A stretch of DNA of 64,000 nucleotides from Ephydatia muelleri (GCA_013339895.1 JABACO010000013.1:1053595-1117594), one strand, 5' to 3'; counted from the first letter of the stretch, positions 36,339 to 49,900 are shown. The notes: a model not told the origin generated them from the sequence alone. Numbers and translations are program-made.

Positions 36339-39300
36339 ACCGTAGGTTACAGGTGTGCAAGGGAACCTCGTGATGCTTGAGTTGGGAGACAGGGTGAAGG
36401 CAAAGGGAGTCCTCCATGCACAGAGTAAGGAGCGGTGGGCTGCTCCCGTGATTGCTGACACATCCCATGCCTCTTCCCCAGCAGCTGATTTGGAAGTGGG
36501 CTCCAACGTGACTGTGTGTATCCTGGATGTGGATGTGAGCGACAGCTCTCTCGTCGTCAGTCTCAATCCTCGCCTGGTTGAGGCTGGTAGCGCCAAGAAG
36601 TCAGTCAAGGGCAATAAAAAGAAGCTTCAGCACTCGGTGGTAATGGAGAGAAGACCCTGTGTGTGACCTTGGCTGTTACCTTTGCGATGTCTTGCTGGTG
36701 TACTCTGTTGTTGTACCCGAGAATGTGGTCACACTGTGTGCTTGTGATCAGTCTTTGGTTGTCATGTGACCATTCTTTCATGTCGTGTTATTCTTCTGTT
36801 GTGTCGTGTGATCATCCTTTCATGCCATATTACCATTTCTTTGTATCATGTGGCCATTCTTTCGTGTTATGTGACCGTTCTACTACCATGTCGTATTACC
36901 ATTTCTTTGTGTCATGTGGCCATTCCTTTTGTGTCATGTGACCGTTTTATCACGTCATCTGTCACGTCATGGCTGTCTCCACACTAACCCCCATCGCTTG
37001 CCCTCTGCAGATGGAACTTGGCAGTACTGTGATGGCCACTGTAGAGTACAAGACACCTTACTATGTTCTGTGTAGCTGCTCGACAATAGCTGGTGTGTAC
37101 CCTGCATTTGGAATATTCGATGCGGTGAGTGGCAGTAACTGCTGGTGGGTCCTCCTCCCCTACCCCATGACCACCTCCCCATCTCTGTGTCACCTCCCCC
37201 ATCTCCATCTCCCTCACCCCTCCGTCACCTCCCCCACCCTTGTCACCTCCCTAATCCCTCCTATCACTCCCTCTCTCCACCTCCCTCATCCCTCTGTCAC
37301 CTCTCCCCACCCCGTCACCTCCCGCATCCTCACCTTCCCCACTCTGTCACCTCCCTCATCCCCACCTCCCCATCCCTCCGTCACCTCCATCTCCACCTCC
37401 CTCATCCCTCGGTCACTTCCCCCATCCCTCTGTCACCTCCCTCATCCCTGTCACCTCCATCCCTCCATCATCTTCCTTCTCACTTCTCACTTCCATTTTC
37501 CACTGTATTCTTCACTCTAGGGTCAGTTAGGTTGTATTCCAGACAGTGTGGCCAAGCTCAAACCAGGGGAGCAAATCTCAGCAGTGATCCTTAGGTGTGT
37601 GTGTGTGTGGTGGGCAGGTGGGTGGGTATGAGGTGGGTGTGGATGTGTACTATGCACACCTCATTCTGCAAAGTGTCTCCTTCATTGCTCTGGTGTCAAC
37701 AGGCAAGCGTCTGTCCTTCGAAGTACTTTGGATGGACCTCCCATTGTCCACCTGCTGTCAACCCCGCCTACAAGGCAACACCTCTCATCCACGCAGCAGC
37801 ACATGGGCCCAGTGGAGGTCAACGTTGGTGACATCATCGATGTTGTGTGAGTTCTGGGAGGAGCTTTGGTCGAAGTGTACAAGTGCTGGTTACCATGGCA
37901 CTTGGATGGTGCTATTGTTTTAACAACGGGTGTACGACAAATGTGGTAACTCAATGGATTCGGGGATATTGCTCTGAATGGAGTTGCCCCTCCTCGCTCC
38001 ATCTACTAAATTAGGCGTTTTTGTAGCTAGTGTGTATTTACCATCGCCAAGGGAAGAATCCCCTTGTTTACACAAGGCTTCTAAGTCGGATATACCTGGA
38101 ACTGGGCCATAACCAATACCTAGGCAAACTCAGGTCGATTGCAAAAACTGTAATACAGTAAAATAAGAAGAATTATAGAAGTGTTTCTCTACCTCAGTTT
38201 GTTTGCATGGCTTGTTTCATAAGGTATCAAAGTGTATTGCAAAGTTGATCAATCCTATCAGGGAGCTCAGTTGTGCATCAGCTTGGATGTGCTTGCATGC
38301 TGTCAGTAGCGGCACCAATCATGGAATCATCGTCATTTTTACACCTTCCCTGCAAGCTTCACTTCTATGTTTACCATTTTACTACAGAGCCCCCCCAGGT
38401 GCCACATGTAGCTAGTCATCGACATGAGGTGATAATTTTCCTAAATCACTGTGACATTACTTGTGCCTAAACCTTTCCATACATAACGTGGAATATTGAT
38501 AAACACTATGAAACAATCTTCACACAAAAAAATGCACTTGAAAACTGTGGATCTCCGTTAAAAATGTTAATGAGGTGGCTTTAAAGTGTCTGCAGTATGA
38601 CCGGAGTGTTCAACCATCTGGCTCTTATGCTACTCTATTGATGCACAGAGAGCATGGAAGTTCTGTTTCCTCAACTATCGTAAACTCGGTGTTTAAATTC
38701 GCCCTTTTAGTGTGCAAAAGATTGCTCCTACCCAGATCAACGTGAAGCACAGGTTACTTAGAGGAAGGATCCATTGTACCATGTTGAAAGACTCCGTAGA
38801 GAAGGTATGTGGGTGTGGGTGTCTAAGCCAAAAGAGGGGGGAGGGGTGCTAACCCTTGTGATCCGTTATCTCTGCAGGGGTTCTTCTTCTCGAAAGGCAT
38901 TGGTCCTGGTGATGTCATCAGAGCGAGGGTGATAGCGTGCAACGAGCAGCATTCAGAGGGGTATGGTACAACAACACACCTGTAACTATATGCCACACAC
39001 AATACAAATACATACGCCGCACACATACAATTCATACATACGTGTATATGTCTACACATTCATACATACGTGTATATGTCTACACTACATGTGTGCACAC
39101 ACACTCCAAACACATGCATACATGTGCACACACAAACACATGCACACACACAGGCACACATGCACACACAAACACACATGCGCACACAAACACACATGCG
39201 CACACAAACACACATGCGCACACAAACACACATGCACACACACACATGCGCACACAAACACACATGCACACACACATGCACCCATGCACACACACATGCA

Positions 39301-40262
39301 CACACACAGGCACCCATGCACACACACAGGCACCCATGCACACACAAACACACATGCACACACACAGGCACCCATGCACACACACAGGCACCCATGCACA
39401 CACACAAACACACATGCACACACACAGGCACCCATGCACCCACACAGGCACCCATGCACACACAGGCACGTCATTTACTAGATGTCTCTCTCACTCCCCA
39501 CTCAGGGTGAGTGACAAGTTGGCCTCCAAGACAACTGTATTGGACTTAACCACCAAGCCAAGGTATGCGTTCATCAGATTATACTTCCATGCTTCTCTCC
39601 CTTCCCCTCCCCATCACCATATTTGATGTCCAATAGCCTCATGGATCCATCTGTGCCCATCACCAAGGAGATCATGGAAGTTGACCTCACTCCAGGCAAA
39701 GTCGTGACCGGTTACATCACCGAGGTGAGTTGGGCTGGGTACCAGATGCTTTTTTAAAATTATTCCGATACTGTGATACATTCTCCCTTCAGGTTGGGAA
39801 GGGACTAAATATTGCACTGTCCTCCTCCATCCTGGTCCATGCCCCACCACTCCTTGTGACCAACAAAATTGAGGTGAGCAACAGGTTCTGTTGCCCGGGT
39901 GATGGGAGTGGTTCTTTTGTTGCCCGGGTGATGGGAAGAGGTTCTTTGTGAGGTTTTTAATTGTTTTGAGTTGGGTTTAGTCAAAGTACTCACAAGCTGA
40001 TATCAAAGATATGGGGGTTATGTTGCTATGGTAGCTGTGTGTCTGTGTGTGTGTGACTGTGTGTTTACTTTGTGGCGCTCAGGTTCTCCAGAAGCTGTCA
40101 TCCCACTACACCCCTGGGGAGGCTGTTGAGTGTACAGTGGTGAAGCATGGCTCTTCGGGAAGGTGTAAAGGACTGGTCTCCCTGATGGGTGGTAAGCACA
40201 GTGCAAGGGGGAGGAACACTTGACAGAGACCTGGGCTGTGGATTGTATTGTTAATCCACACA

Positions 40263-40298
<36 letters not shown>

Positions 40299-40580
40299 CT
40301 TCTCCATACATAATTGTTGTGCATCATTAAGGTCCAGCCGTGGAGCCCAAAGTGGGCGATGTGATTATGGGTCACCCGTTGTCCCTGCTCTCTAAGGAAG
40401 GCGGCCTTCTGGTGTCTCTCCCCTTCTCTTCTGTGGGCAGAGTGGACATCACCAATGTGACTGACCACTATGTGGACAATCCCCTTCAAGCAGTCAAGAA
40501 GCTCGACTTCATCAAGTAATGGCCATAGTCACATGATTATCACGTGACCACTTGACCTGCCTCTCTATCCTTCTTTTCTG

Positions 40581-40626
<46 letters not shown>

Positions 40627-43600
40627 TTTATTTTCTTCAGGTGCTACATTCTTTCAGTGGAGGGCGATAAGATAGAGCTGTCCCTGAGAGCATCGAGGAC
40701 TGGGGAGGAGGTGATCAAAGCTGAGGCAGCTAGTAAGGCACCTGTTGATCCGGAGCTGAGGTCAGTAGAGGACCTAGAGGTTGGTCAGCTGATACGAGGC
40801 TACGTGAAAGCATCCTCCAACGTTGGAATCTTCGTTAGGTCAGTTATTAAATCAGATATTGTTCTGAGGATTTTCTTCGTAAAGGCAAAATACATGTTGC
40901 ATGCAACTCAGTAAAATTTTAGTAATCTAGTAGTAATCTATCCATTTACTGTCATTTTACTCATATTCATTTGAGTTGCATGCAACATGTTGTGTCATGT
41001 ATTTTCACCTTAAGCAGACACAGCACAGATGCAGCATTGTGTGAAAGTATTTTCAGCATGCTGTCCTATTTGGGGGACATTTAATTTAGTGCACACATAC
41101 CATTACGAGCATTTTGTTATTTCATTTTTGGGTGGAACCATCTTTTTGCAGGCTTGGACCAAGCATTGATGGTCGTGTGAAGATCACCAACCTCTGTGAT
41201 GGCTTCGTCAAGGATTTCAAGAGCATTCACCCTGTCGGCAAGCTGGTGAAGGCAAAGGTGTTAGGGTAACCTCTGTTCCTGGTTAGCTAAGATCGGTAGC
41301 CATTAAATTTACCTTGCTTTGAACCAGGGTGGAATTGGGGGAGAAGAAGGTGGAGCTTTCTCTGCGACTGTCTCATGTTGATCCGGCAGCCGCTAAAGAG
41401 CTGAGGAAGACGCAAGGAAAGGGAAAGGGCAAAGGGAAGAAGGTCAGACCAAGCAGTGATGGGGAGAATGCTGAGGAGTCAAGGTGAGGGTGTTAAGCAT
41501 CTTATCATAATCTCTTCCATTTATGGGGCTGTTTAAAAGGTGTGTACGATTAGGTATGGGGTGTGTTTATAACTTATGACATTTTTCAGGACATATTTTA
41601 ACTTTATGCCACAACCATTAAGCACCATTTTGGCGCAAATTATCAACTGATTATAAATCAGTTTACTACTTTACTTAATAAATTTAAGCACACACACGTT
41701 CTGATAGACAGATTAAAGTTAGTTTGCCATTCTAATAACATTTGAACATTCAAGGCGGGTGTGCGTGCTGCAGGTGCCACAAATATCAAGTTTTTTTTTG
41801 TGTCCAGAGAGTAAAGTATGTACTTCTGTGCAAACTAAATGGTAGTTAGGCAACGCATTTTGGGGAGTCTGCATACATTTACGGTGTGAAGCAGAGAGCA
41901 TAGTGAACGACATAGCTTTCTAAGGCTAAATATGTTTTTAATCTGCGTTGGTGCTAGCGAAGTCAGAAATAGAGTAAGTGCCAAGAGTGCTTGGTGTTAC
42001 TGATAGAATCGATAACCAGCCAGAATTCGAGAATCTTCTGGTCAATGAAGCTTTAAAGACGCGAGTTACTTTTGCATATACGCGCTCAGTTTTGTTTCTC
42101 ACGGGTTTGTGGTTCGATAAAAAGCTGTACATAATCGGTACAGTGCTATAAGAACAAGCTGTTACTGAGTCTGGTCTGATTCTCTAATGCAGCTCAAGTG
42201 AAGAGGAAGAAGCAGAAGTTTCCAGTGAGGAGGAGGAGGATGGGGAAGAAGAAGGTGTGACTGGAGGTGGGAAGGTCACAAAGGCAACTCTGAAGCCCAC
42301 TGGAGGGTTTGTTTGGGATACTTCACAACTGAAGAATGACCTGTCAAGCAGCGAGGAAGAGGAGGAAGAGGACAAACTGGAGGAGGTATTTTTGCTGTTG
42401 CTACAAAGGTACTCATTTGTGAAGTCCGGTTGTTGACATTTGCTAGCCACCAGCCAAGAAATCGAAACGTCAGAAAAGAGCCACAAAGATGGCAGAAGAA
42501 GCCTCCTTGTATTCGGTAACAAAATCATATTTGGCCTCTCTCTTCCCCCCCCCCCCCCCCCCCTCCCCCAATGGTGAATGAAGCATATTAGCAGCATATA
42601 CATACACCTTGCAGACCGAGCAGATTTTGATGGATACAAACAGGCCCCCAGAAACCCCTGATGACTTTGACCGGCTGTTAGTGTCACGTCCAAACAGTTC
42701 AGCCATCTGGGTCCAGTACATGGCCTTCCATCTGCACACAGCAGAGGTTGACAAGGCCAGGGCTATTGCTCAAAGGGCCCTCAAAACCATCTCGTTCAGG
42801 TGTGTGTAGTCCATTTTCAGTCCAGGTTTGTGTCATGTATTATTGGATGTTTGCTTTCGGTTTCAGGGAGGAACGTGAGAAGCTCAATGTTTGGGTGGCT
42901 TTGATGAACTTGGAGAATATCTATGGTACTCCCGAGTCCCTTGTGGAGGTGTTTGAGGAAGCTTTGAAACAGAATGATACGCAGACTGTATTTTTTAAGC
43001 TTACATCAATATATACCCGAGCAAAGAAGTTTGATGTTAGTGATGACCATGATGCAAGTGTGATATGTTTATTTTGGAGCTTACTTTCATTTGCAGTTGG
43101 CAGAGCAGCTGTACCAGACAATGATAAAGCGTTTTGGTGCCAGTGTCAAGGTGTGGACACACTATGGGCTGTTCCTTATGAAGCAGGGAAGGCTGCAGGC
43201 TGCCAGAAGCCTACTGCAGAAGTGTCTGAAGAACATACCCAGCAAGCAGCATCGTAAGCCCAGGGTGGTTGTGGCTGTTGAAATCAGTGTTATTGTGCTT
43301 CTGCCCCCATCACTGTCTCTTATGAAGATGTGGACGCCATTTCAAAGTTTGCCCAGCTTGAGTTCGAGTATGGTGAGCCAGAGAGAGGAGCCACCGAATT
43401 TGAGAGCTTGGTGTCTACTTACCCAAAGCGTGTGGACTTGTGGAGTGTTTATATTGACATGATGCTTAAAAAGGGAGAGATCAAAAGAGTCAGGTGTGTT
43501 GCCAGTTTTCTTTGGTGGCATTTTGCGTTGTGAACTGCTGGCTTCTACAAACCACATAGGGAAATATTTGAGAGAGCAATCCATTTGAAGATATCTGCCA

Positions 43601-43734
43601 AGAAGATGAGATTTATTTTTAAGCGATACGTGGAGTTCGAAAAGGCACACGGGACCGGTGCACACGTTGAAAGCATTAGGGAAAAGGCACGGACTTACGT
43701 GGAATCAAAAGCGCTAGATAATGCAACCGATTGA
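27764..43734 (+). CDS. PDCD11: RRP5 homologue (PDCD11), ribosome biogenesis S1/HAT protein
   Basis: Nucleolar factor needed for cleavages that make 18S and 5.8S rRNA, bridging both subunit pathways. A phase-checked 33-exon model gives 1847 residues (human about 1870): 27764-27828, 27904-28018, 28065-28184, 30156-30326, 31145-31309, 32008-32310, 32369-32606, 33500-34444, 34765-34898, 34989-35153, 35619-35778, 36027-36085, 36346-36639, 37011-37124, 37521-37594, 37703-37846, 38711-38804, 38878-38960, 39506-39562, 39637-39724, 39793-39873, 40083-40191, 40332-40515, 40641-40838, 41152-41265, 41328-41483, 42193-42385, 42447-42515, 42615-42799, 42867-43035, 43097-43253, 43328-43493, 43560-43734. Tandem S1 RNA-binding domains fill the first ~1,400 residues ([11 protein letters not shown]...KCRVL is typical). 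An acidic/basic linker (42193-42515) follows, then C-terminal HAT repeats ([51 protein letters not shown]). No break was found. Intron 10 uses a GC donor. Intron 11 starts with tandem donors. Confidence 0.95.
28228..28247. repeat. Poly-G run in PDCD11 intron 3
   Basis: About 20 consecutive G residues, a strong candidate for G-quadruplex formation and for sequencing length error. It lies about 45 bp downstream of the exon 3 donor, inside the longest PDCD11 intron (about 2 kb), which otherwise holds only microsatellites and AT-rich DNA. Confidence 0.85.
29238..29325. repeat. (CA)n with ATACAC interruptions
   Basis: CA-rich microsatellite in PDCD11 intron 3. The same intron also holds a long polypyrimidine tract at about 29920-30155, leading into the acceptor of exon 4. 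Confidence 0.9.
30366..30632. repeat. Purine-rich minisatellite (GGGAGGGTGATGGGGAGAT-like)
   Basis: About 14 imperfect units of 17-19 bp in PDCD11 intron 4, directly after the exon 4 donor region. The transcript-sense strand is G-rich, which could fold into quadruplexes near the 5' splice site. Confidence 0.85.
31490..32000. repeat. Pyrimidine minisatellite (CTTCTCATCCCCTCCC-like)
   Basis: Some 30 imperfect units of CCCCTTCTCATCCCCT fill PDCD11 intron 5 right up to the exon 6 acceptor. The array acts as a greatly extended polypyrimidine tract. Confidence 0.9.
32740..33490. repeat. 26-27-bp pyrimidine minisatellite
   Basis: About 27 copies of a unit reading CACGTCACCTCTCCTCCCTC plus ACCTTCC (variant CATG for CACG) fill most of PDCD11 intron 7, ending at the acceptor of the 945-nt exon 8. 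The ORFs open across it are only frames through the repeat, not genes. Confidence 0.9.
35779..35943 (+). repeat. 33-bp tandem repeat carrying a 5' splice donor in each copy
   Basis: The unit GTAGGCCATGGGACCTGTTG plus TCGAGGGACCAGG is repeated about five times right after exon 11 of PDCD11. Every copy recreates the exon-end/intron-start AGG|GTAGGC, giving possible donors at 35779, 35812, 35845, 35878 and 35911. Because 33 is a multiple of three, any of them keeps phase with exon 12; each extra unit would add 11 residues ([11 protein letters not shown]). Confidence 0.85.
36281..36337. repeat. (TG)n microsatellite before PDCD11 exon 13
   Basis: About 28 uninterrupted TG dinucleotides ending eight bases before the exon 13 acceptor (CACCGTAG). 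UG tracts near splice sites are known binding sites for TDP-43/CELF-type proteins in animals; a role here is inference. Confidence 0.9.
37145..37515. repeat. Pyrimidine-rich CACCTCCC-type repeat
   Basis: Imperfect repeats of CACCTCCCTCATCCCTC occupy PDCD11 intron 14 up to the exon 15 acceptor. This is the same style of acceptor-side pyrimidine expansion as in introns 5 and 7. Confidence 0.8.
39075..39475. repeat. CACA/GGCACCCATGCACA minisatellite
   Basis: Mixed units (CACACAAACACACATGCGCA, then CACACAGGCACCCATGCACA) fill the intron between PDCD11 exons 18 and 19. Long ORFs on both strands here are repeat artefacts. Confidence 0.9.
40587..40624. repeat. (TG)n microsatellite before PDCD11 exon 24
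   Basis: About 19 TG dinucleotides shortly before the TTTATTTTCTTCAG acceptor of exon 24, as at exon 13. Confidence 0.9.
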
Positions 43735-43928
43735 GACACTAAATGAGTTTGTTTCTATTTATATGTAAGTGTATGTGAAAACATGTTTTGTTACGTGCAC
43801 TACCAAAATTTCGAGACGAAAGTCTTTCTTTTTTTTTCTTTTCACGATACTGAATTGAGGAAAACACCATTAACACGCACAGTGCAGATATAAAGTGGAA
43901 GACACGTGATTTATGCGTTGCATCAATT

Positions 43929-46900
43929 ATGAACGTCCTTGCTATAGGAGCTGTGTTTGTTGGTTTCGGGGCTGCCCTCGTCCCTCCGCCGCCAGCGGCC
44001 AATCTAACCTGTTCGTCGACACTGGACACCTCGGCGGTGTGCATTGGCGACCCCTTCGTATGTAACCTCGAAGCTCCTTGCAAAGCAAAGAACCTGTCTG
44101 TCGTAGTGAATGGAAGAACTGTTGACGACGCGTATTGGATGTATGACGAGGAAACAATGCAAGTGCGCACAAACTATTACGCGTTGGTTTCAAGCGCAGT
44201 TACGGTTAAAATAGCATCAAACAATGAAAACTGTTCTTTTACTGCCGTCTATGTGGCTGGAGTGAGCAGTCAATGTAGGTCGCACCCTATTCTTCTTCAA
44301 GATGTCACACCAACTCCCGGTGCGATGGCGGCTCTTCAGGGAGGAGAAACATTCTATTTTGTCTACTTCGTCTCTGCTCTCAATTCGATCTACAACGTTT
44401 CTCTAGCTACATTCGCTCATCCGGCTATCCAGGTCGTGAACTTCAGTGTCAGCGTTCCGTATAGCGGGAAGAACGGTACGCTGAATTCAGTTACCACACT
44501 TGCAGCAGACTCAGAGGAGTTCGGGAAAGCCGATCTCCATGTTTCCCTGCAAAACATCACATCGGGGGCTGTCGCAAAAGTGAACATTACTTGTTACGTT
44601 CATCGCTATGTTCGCGCCGGCGCGCAGTTGCACCTGGATTTGTTTGCCGCCTACACTTACTCAAACATAACGTTGATTCGGACTGTTCGGAATAGCATCT
44701 ATATGGTGGCATTACCTTCCACGCAGAACGTCTCACTGAAGCTTCCATTTCATTCACTCGTAGACTACACTAGTCAGCAACGGCTCGTCCCTACAAACAA
44801 CGGGGACGTATTTTCAGCGGAAATCTCCGTAAAAGTACCCTGCGTGTCTACTGACCTAAACATCTCGATTGTGGTGCCCAATTACTATGTGTGGCAAAAC
44901 ATGCTGCCGTGCGTTACACTTAACATCACCGATGTTCGAGTCAAGCGGCTCCCCTATGACGTGAGTCACGTGCAGAGCCTTTGCGACTATCCTTCGTGCC
45001 CAGCCACCATCGCCTCGTCCGTCCCCACCAACATTAGCTATGCCTATCATCCATTGAATACGGTATTCAAGGCCGTGATTGGGCCGATACAGTACCGCGA
45101 AATCCCTAGCGATAGCTCCGAACGTGGAAACTGTACAGATGCCGATATTCAGATTGTCTTGACAGGGAGGGTTGTGGTTGATTCGGCGTGTCGCTACAAT
45201 GTCTGCGATATTTTGCACGAAGATAATGTCACCGTTCTGGTTGATTTCGTGCAAGAGAGTACAAGTGCCAACTGGGCAGACTGGACATCGCCGTCCATGT
45301 TTGAAGTTCACAGTCACACGAATTTCAGCATATTCGTCGGCGGGCCAGAGCTGGGACTGTTCACGTACTCATCTACTTACCAGGTGGACGCTGGGGATAG
45401 TCTCGTGCTCACCTTCGGAGTAGCTCCGTCCCAATGGTATAGTGTGTACTATGCTAACGTTTCCTTTTGGTTTGACAGCAGGTTCGTCACTTCTAACAAG
45501 GCAGAGTTCTGTTTTTACAACGGGACAGTCGGTCAATTATTCTGCCATGAAGTTTTAGTTCAAAATCGGAGGATACGTCTCTACTTCGAGAAGTAAGCCA
45601 AATTAAATACTGCAACGTTAGCACAATTCTTTTGTTTGACATGCAGACTGACTTATGGTGTCGACTATTCGATTATTACATTGAGCGTGACAGAGGTTGT
45701 ACAAGAAGTGGCACCGCTGGATGCACTGTACACCTGGGGAGAAGCGACATTTTATTCTCTGCCGCAAGACAATGAAGCTTCGTTGCCCGGAATATTTTGC
45801 AGCAACGCGACGTCGGGCGGTTTATGGATTTTACCAGTAATCCTTGACCCGTGGGGGTTTACGGTGATCCAGCGAAGAAATTCAACGGTGCCTGTAGTGA
45901 CCATCGGTGACCACCTGAATCTAACGATCCGCGCATGCGTGCCGGAAATTTTTTCCAGTTTGGTTTTGTACGCGGTTATTCCTCAGGTCGTACTCGACAA
46001 CGCCACTGTTATCCAAGTCGGGTCCAAGCTACTTCGTAGAACGCTTGAAGCCGGTGACGGTAAGTTACAGCAGATTATTTTGTTATATACGTACGCCTGA
46101 AATCCATTATCCATTCTATCACAGGATAGCATTTTATTGTGGAAATGTGTTTCTCTATTTATTGACATTGCAACTGTTCTTTTAAAAACTTCCTCCATGC
46201 ACTGTTCTTTTCATGACCGCACCAAAAATCCTACGTAATACATGGATAATTAACCCTCTGCTCCCTTCAAAGCTTGATCCTCACCAACCTCTTCCATAAT
46301 TTGCAGGACTGGGCACCACAAGCTACATCTCGCTGGTGTGGGAAACTGTAGTAGCATTCAACTTCGGAGCTGCAGTGCTGGTGCCCAGCTCAGACAACTC
46401 CAACGACCATTACCCAGAAGAGCAATGCTTCACGTGTTCTTTGGACACCACAGTGCCAGATGACCCCTATCTGGTACAGGGGACAACAGTTCAGTATGGA
46501 GCCATTGTTGAGACCAACAACAGTGTCTGGTCCGAGTATAGAGCAATCACTTTCACTGTGAGTCACCACCAGTTCCCTCATATCAAATAGCCACCTCTCA
46601 CATGCACTTTGTCATGTCCTTTTTAGGTTGTGGAACCTCATTTGACCTCTGACTCTCTAGATGTGATGGATGTTGATGCTGGTGACACTATTACTCTGCT
46701 CATAGTTGTTCACCACTTGCCTAACCCAGATCTCAGCGCATTCCAACTGCATCTCTCCATCTTTTATCCAAGCACCCGTGTGGCTTTCCTGAACTCCACT
46801 CGGACACTTGCCACAGGTTCCAGCAGCACTGTGGTCAACACTTCAAATGGGACAATCTTCTTTGCAGTCCCGGAACTGGCCCCACAGGATGAGGCATTGG

Positions 46901-49900
46901 TTGCCATGGAGGTCATGCTTCTTGGCGATGTAAGGAGTGGAGAAGTGATAGACTTTCCTCGTGTTCTGCAATGGTGCAGTCAGTCTGACATATTCAGGGG
47001 AGGAAGAAATTATTCCATGACTGGATCCCAGAAGGTACAGCCACTATGTGTTGTATGTTTGTGACACACTTCTGCACAGGTACTGATAAGGTCCCCAAGC
47101 TTTAAGGTGACCATGACAACATCCAATGGGGACATTCCCCAGGGTGTGGTGCAGGTCAATGAACTCGTCTCCATTGATGGAGTCATTACTTTACCTGAGG
47201 TAATCCACTGTGCAGTGACACAAGAGTCATGTGTATCTTTGTGGTGGTGTGTGTCCTTTGCAATGACTTGCGCAACCACTCAGCATGTGCTGGTTGGCCA
47301 AACCTGTCTTGATTTAAAGTATCACTTGACTGAAGGCGTGTGTAATTTTATCCGAGCAGGGTATCTCAGAGATCTATTTGAGGATATCCTTGTCCTCCTC
47401 TGATAATTGTCACCTTGTCATCCTCAATGCTTCCATCTCCTTCATTGGAGGGTCTCTACTCCTTCAAGAGGCACCAGGAATAACCATTGCTAACATGGTA
47501 CACCGCTCTCCTGAGAAATATCTCGTTTCTAACTGTTATTTTGCATGAGTGCATGTGCATGCATGTTTGTGTGCATGTATGTCCATGTGTGTGTGCATGT
47601 GTATGTGCGCCTGCATGTGTGCACATGCATGTATATTGCATATACCGTATTTCTTTGTGGCATGTATTTATGTACATTATGTGTCTGTGTGTGTGGGTTG
47701 CACAACTCTCCTCAGACACAGGATGTGCTCTTCTCATTTGGGACCATCACTGACGTGTACGACAACACTGCAAATGTCAACGACACCGTATCAGTTCAGG
47801 TCACGGCCTTTGTCCCAGCAGCCTGCAGTGTCAGCAGCACTATGGTGTGCAGCTAGCTATCAGAGGGCACATCTTCCATCATGGTGTCTGATGTACTGTG
47901 CCTCTTTGCAGGTGGTATTGGTAACTGCAAACATGAGTGGTGCCTCCATCACCAACACCCTCCTGGTGGTCCATCCCAAAATGAGGGTAAGTGCTCTTCA
48001 TTTAGAATATTCCGCCGACCATATTTAAAAGCGTAATTCATAACAATGCAGGGAGCTGCATCGCAACCAGTTGCATACTGGAAGGCCAATGATACTATCA
48101 ACGTAACGTTTTCATTGGTTCAAGTGGTATGCCATCACCTCACCACCCTCTCTCTTCTCTAATGCTCCAATGATGCCATGTTGCATCAACTCTGTGCACA
48201 CATACAAACACACACACACACACACACACATTATCAATATATTCAAATGTCCTCTTGTTTAACACATCTGATGCATCAATTATCAATTGGTTTCACACAG
48301 ACACCGTTATCTGTGGCCTATGATGTCACCATTCGGCTGGAGTTCTCCCCAGAGCTAACCTTGCTTGTCCTGGGAACACAAGCAGAAGGTTGTCTTGGAA
48401 ACTGTGCAGTGAATGCATCTAACCCAGTACCAAGTGTACTCTGCCCCAAAATTGATTACCATTGCATAGTTCACATGGAGACCACAATGAAGGTGCGTTA
48501 TTAATTGCTCTGAATTGAAACTCATAATTTTATAATAGTCGTGCATCAATAATGATAGCAGCATAATGGTTTGGAAAGGTTACAGCAACATACAAGATTC
48601 CTGTTCATTCATAGTGGACAGTATTAATGGTCTTAATATAATAACTTAATAATGCAGGTGACACTCCTCCCCCTCCCTTTCCTCCAGGTATCCCCGTACG
48701 TTGCTACGGATCATCAGATGAGCATCAATGCCACAGCTGTAAGCTATCGGAGCAGCCCCCTGTCACGCCCACTCCAAGGGGAGGAGTTTGGACCAGAGGT
48801 GGGTGTGTCACTTGCACTAAAGCTTGTTTTCCATGATGACATTTTCCATTTGCCTTCGCTTGTTCTACAGTTGCTGTTGTCCATAGTAGCGAGGACCCCG
48901 CCCCCAATTCAATCAGTGGTGTACTTTGACTCCAAAAAGGGGTCCAGTTTCACTCCTGTCCAGGTGCTGACCCCGCTGGACAAGTTGGGGGTCCTAATCA
49001 ATATTCAGTTGCCTAGGGGTAGCAGCTTAAACCTGTCAGTGTGTGTTCAAACCAATCTAAGTGTCACTGGTCCTGTGGTCCTGCAAGTGGAGCTGGGAGA
49101 GGAGGAGGGGGTGTATGCATCACAGCTGGTGATCAGGTAGGTTCACGGCACGCTTGTGTATATGTGTACACAGCACGCTTGGTGTGTACACAGAATGAAA
49201 AAATTGCTCTGATTTATTATTTACCGTAATATATTTTCTAAAAGCAAACTATACTCTATATATACTCCTATTATTATTCCTTATTGAACGATTCATTCAT
49301 AACTCAGCAATGGAATTTCAACTCTGTCAGATTATCAATCATGAGATCTTTCCTACAATAAGCACCTCACCTAATTAAAAAGAAACCAGTTAACACAAGA
49401 AAAAAAAAAAAAGACTTATATTCCAGTGATGTCATGGTGATGTCATCAGCCCTCCAGTTGTATATTTTGGTGACGTGTTGGTGCTTCCAGAGCGAGGGGC
49501 GGAGAACAGCAACGTGACAGTGATAGCCACACTGGACATTTTAAGTGGGACTGAAGGCAGTCTCCTTACAGTGTCCATTGCAACAGGATACCTGAGTGAT
49601 GGAGTTGGCAAGACGTTACTGGACACAAATACTTTCTCTGTGGTGAGACCGTATCTCGAAGCTGTAGCTTCTGTGGCCCCAAGGTAAAGATGTAGGAGGA
49701 GAGTCATTATCCCTATTTCATGCCCACTATGGTATCCTTTTAATGCAGGGTGGTTGATGTTGGCAGCCATATTGGACTGTCTCTGACCTTACGTCACCAG
49801 GCAGGGTCACTCACTCCGGCCTACAACATATTCATTAATCTGACTCTGCCGAATGCTCTCACTCTTATTAATGCCTCCTCGTGGTGGAGTACGGTGGCTT

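Noticed and set aside
39060-39481. Cys/Val- and His/Thr-rich ORFs across 39.06-39.48 kb
   Set aside because: They are translations of a CA-rich minisatellite between PDCD11 exons 18 and 19.
28185-43000. Intronic snoRNAs in PDCD11
   Set aside because: A few RTGATGA-like words occur (for example near 35430), but none is paired with a CTGA box and terminal stem at proper spacing by eye.
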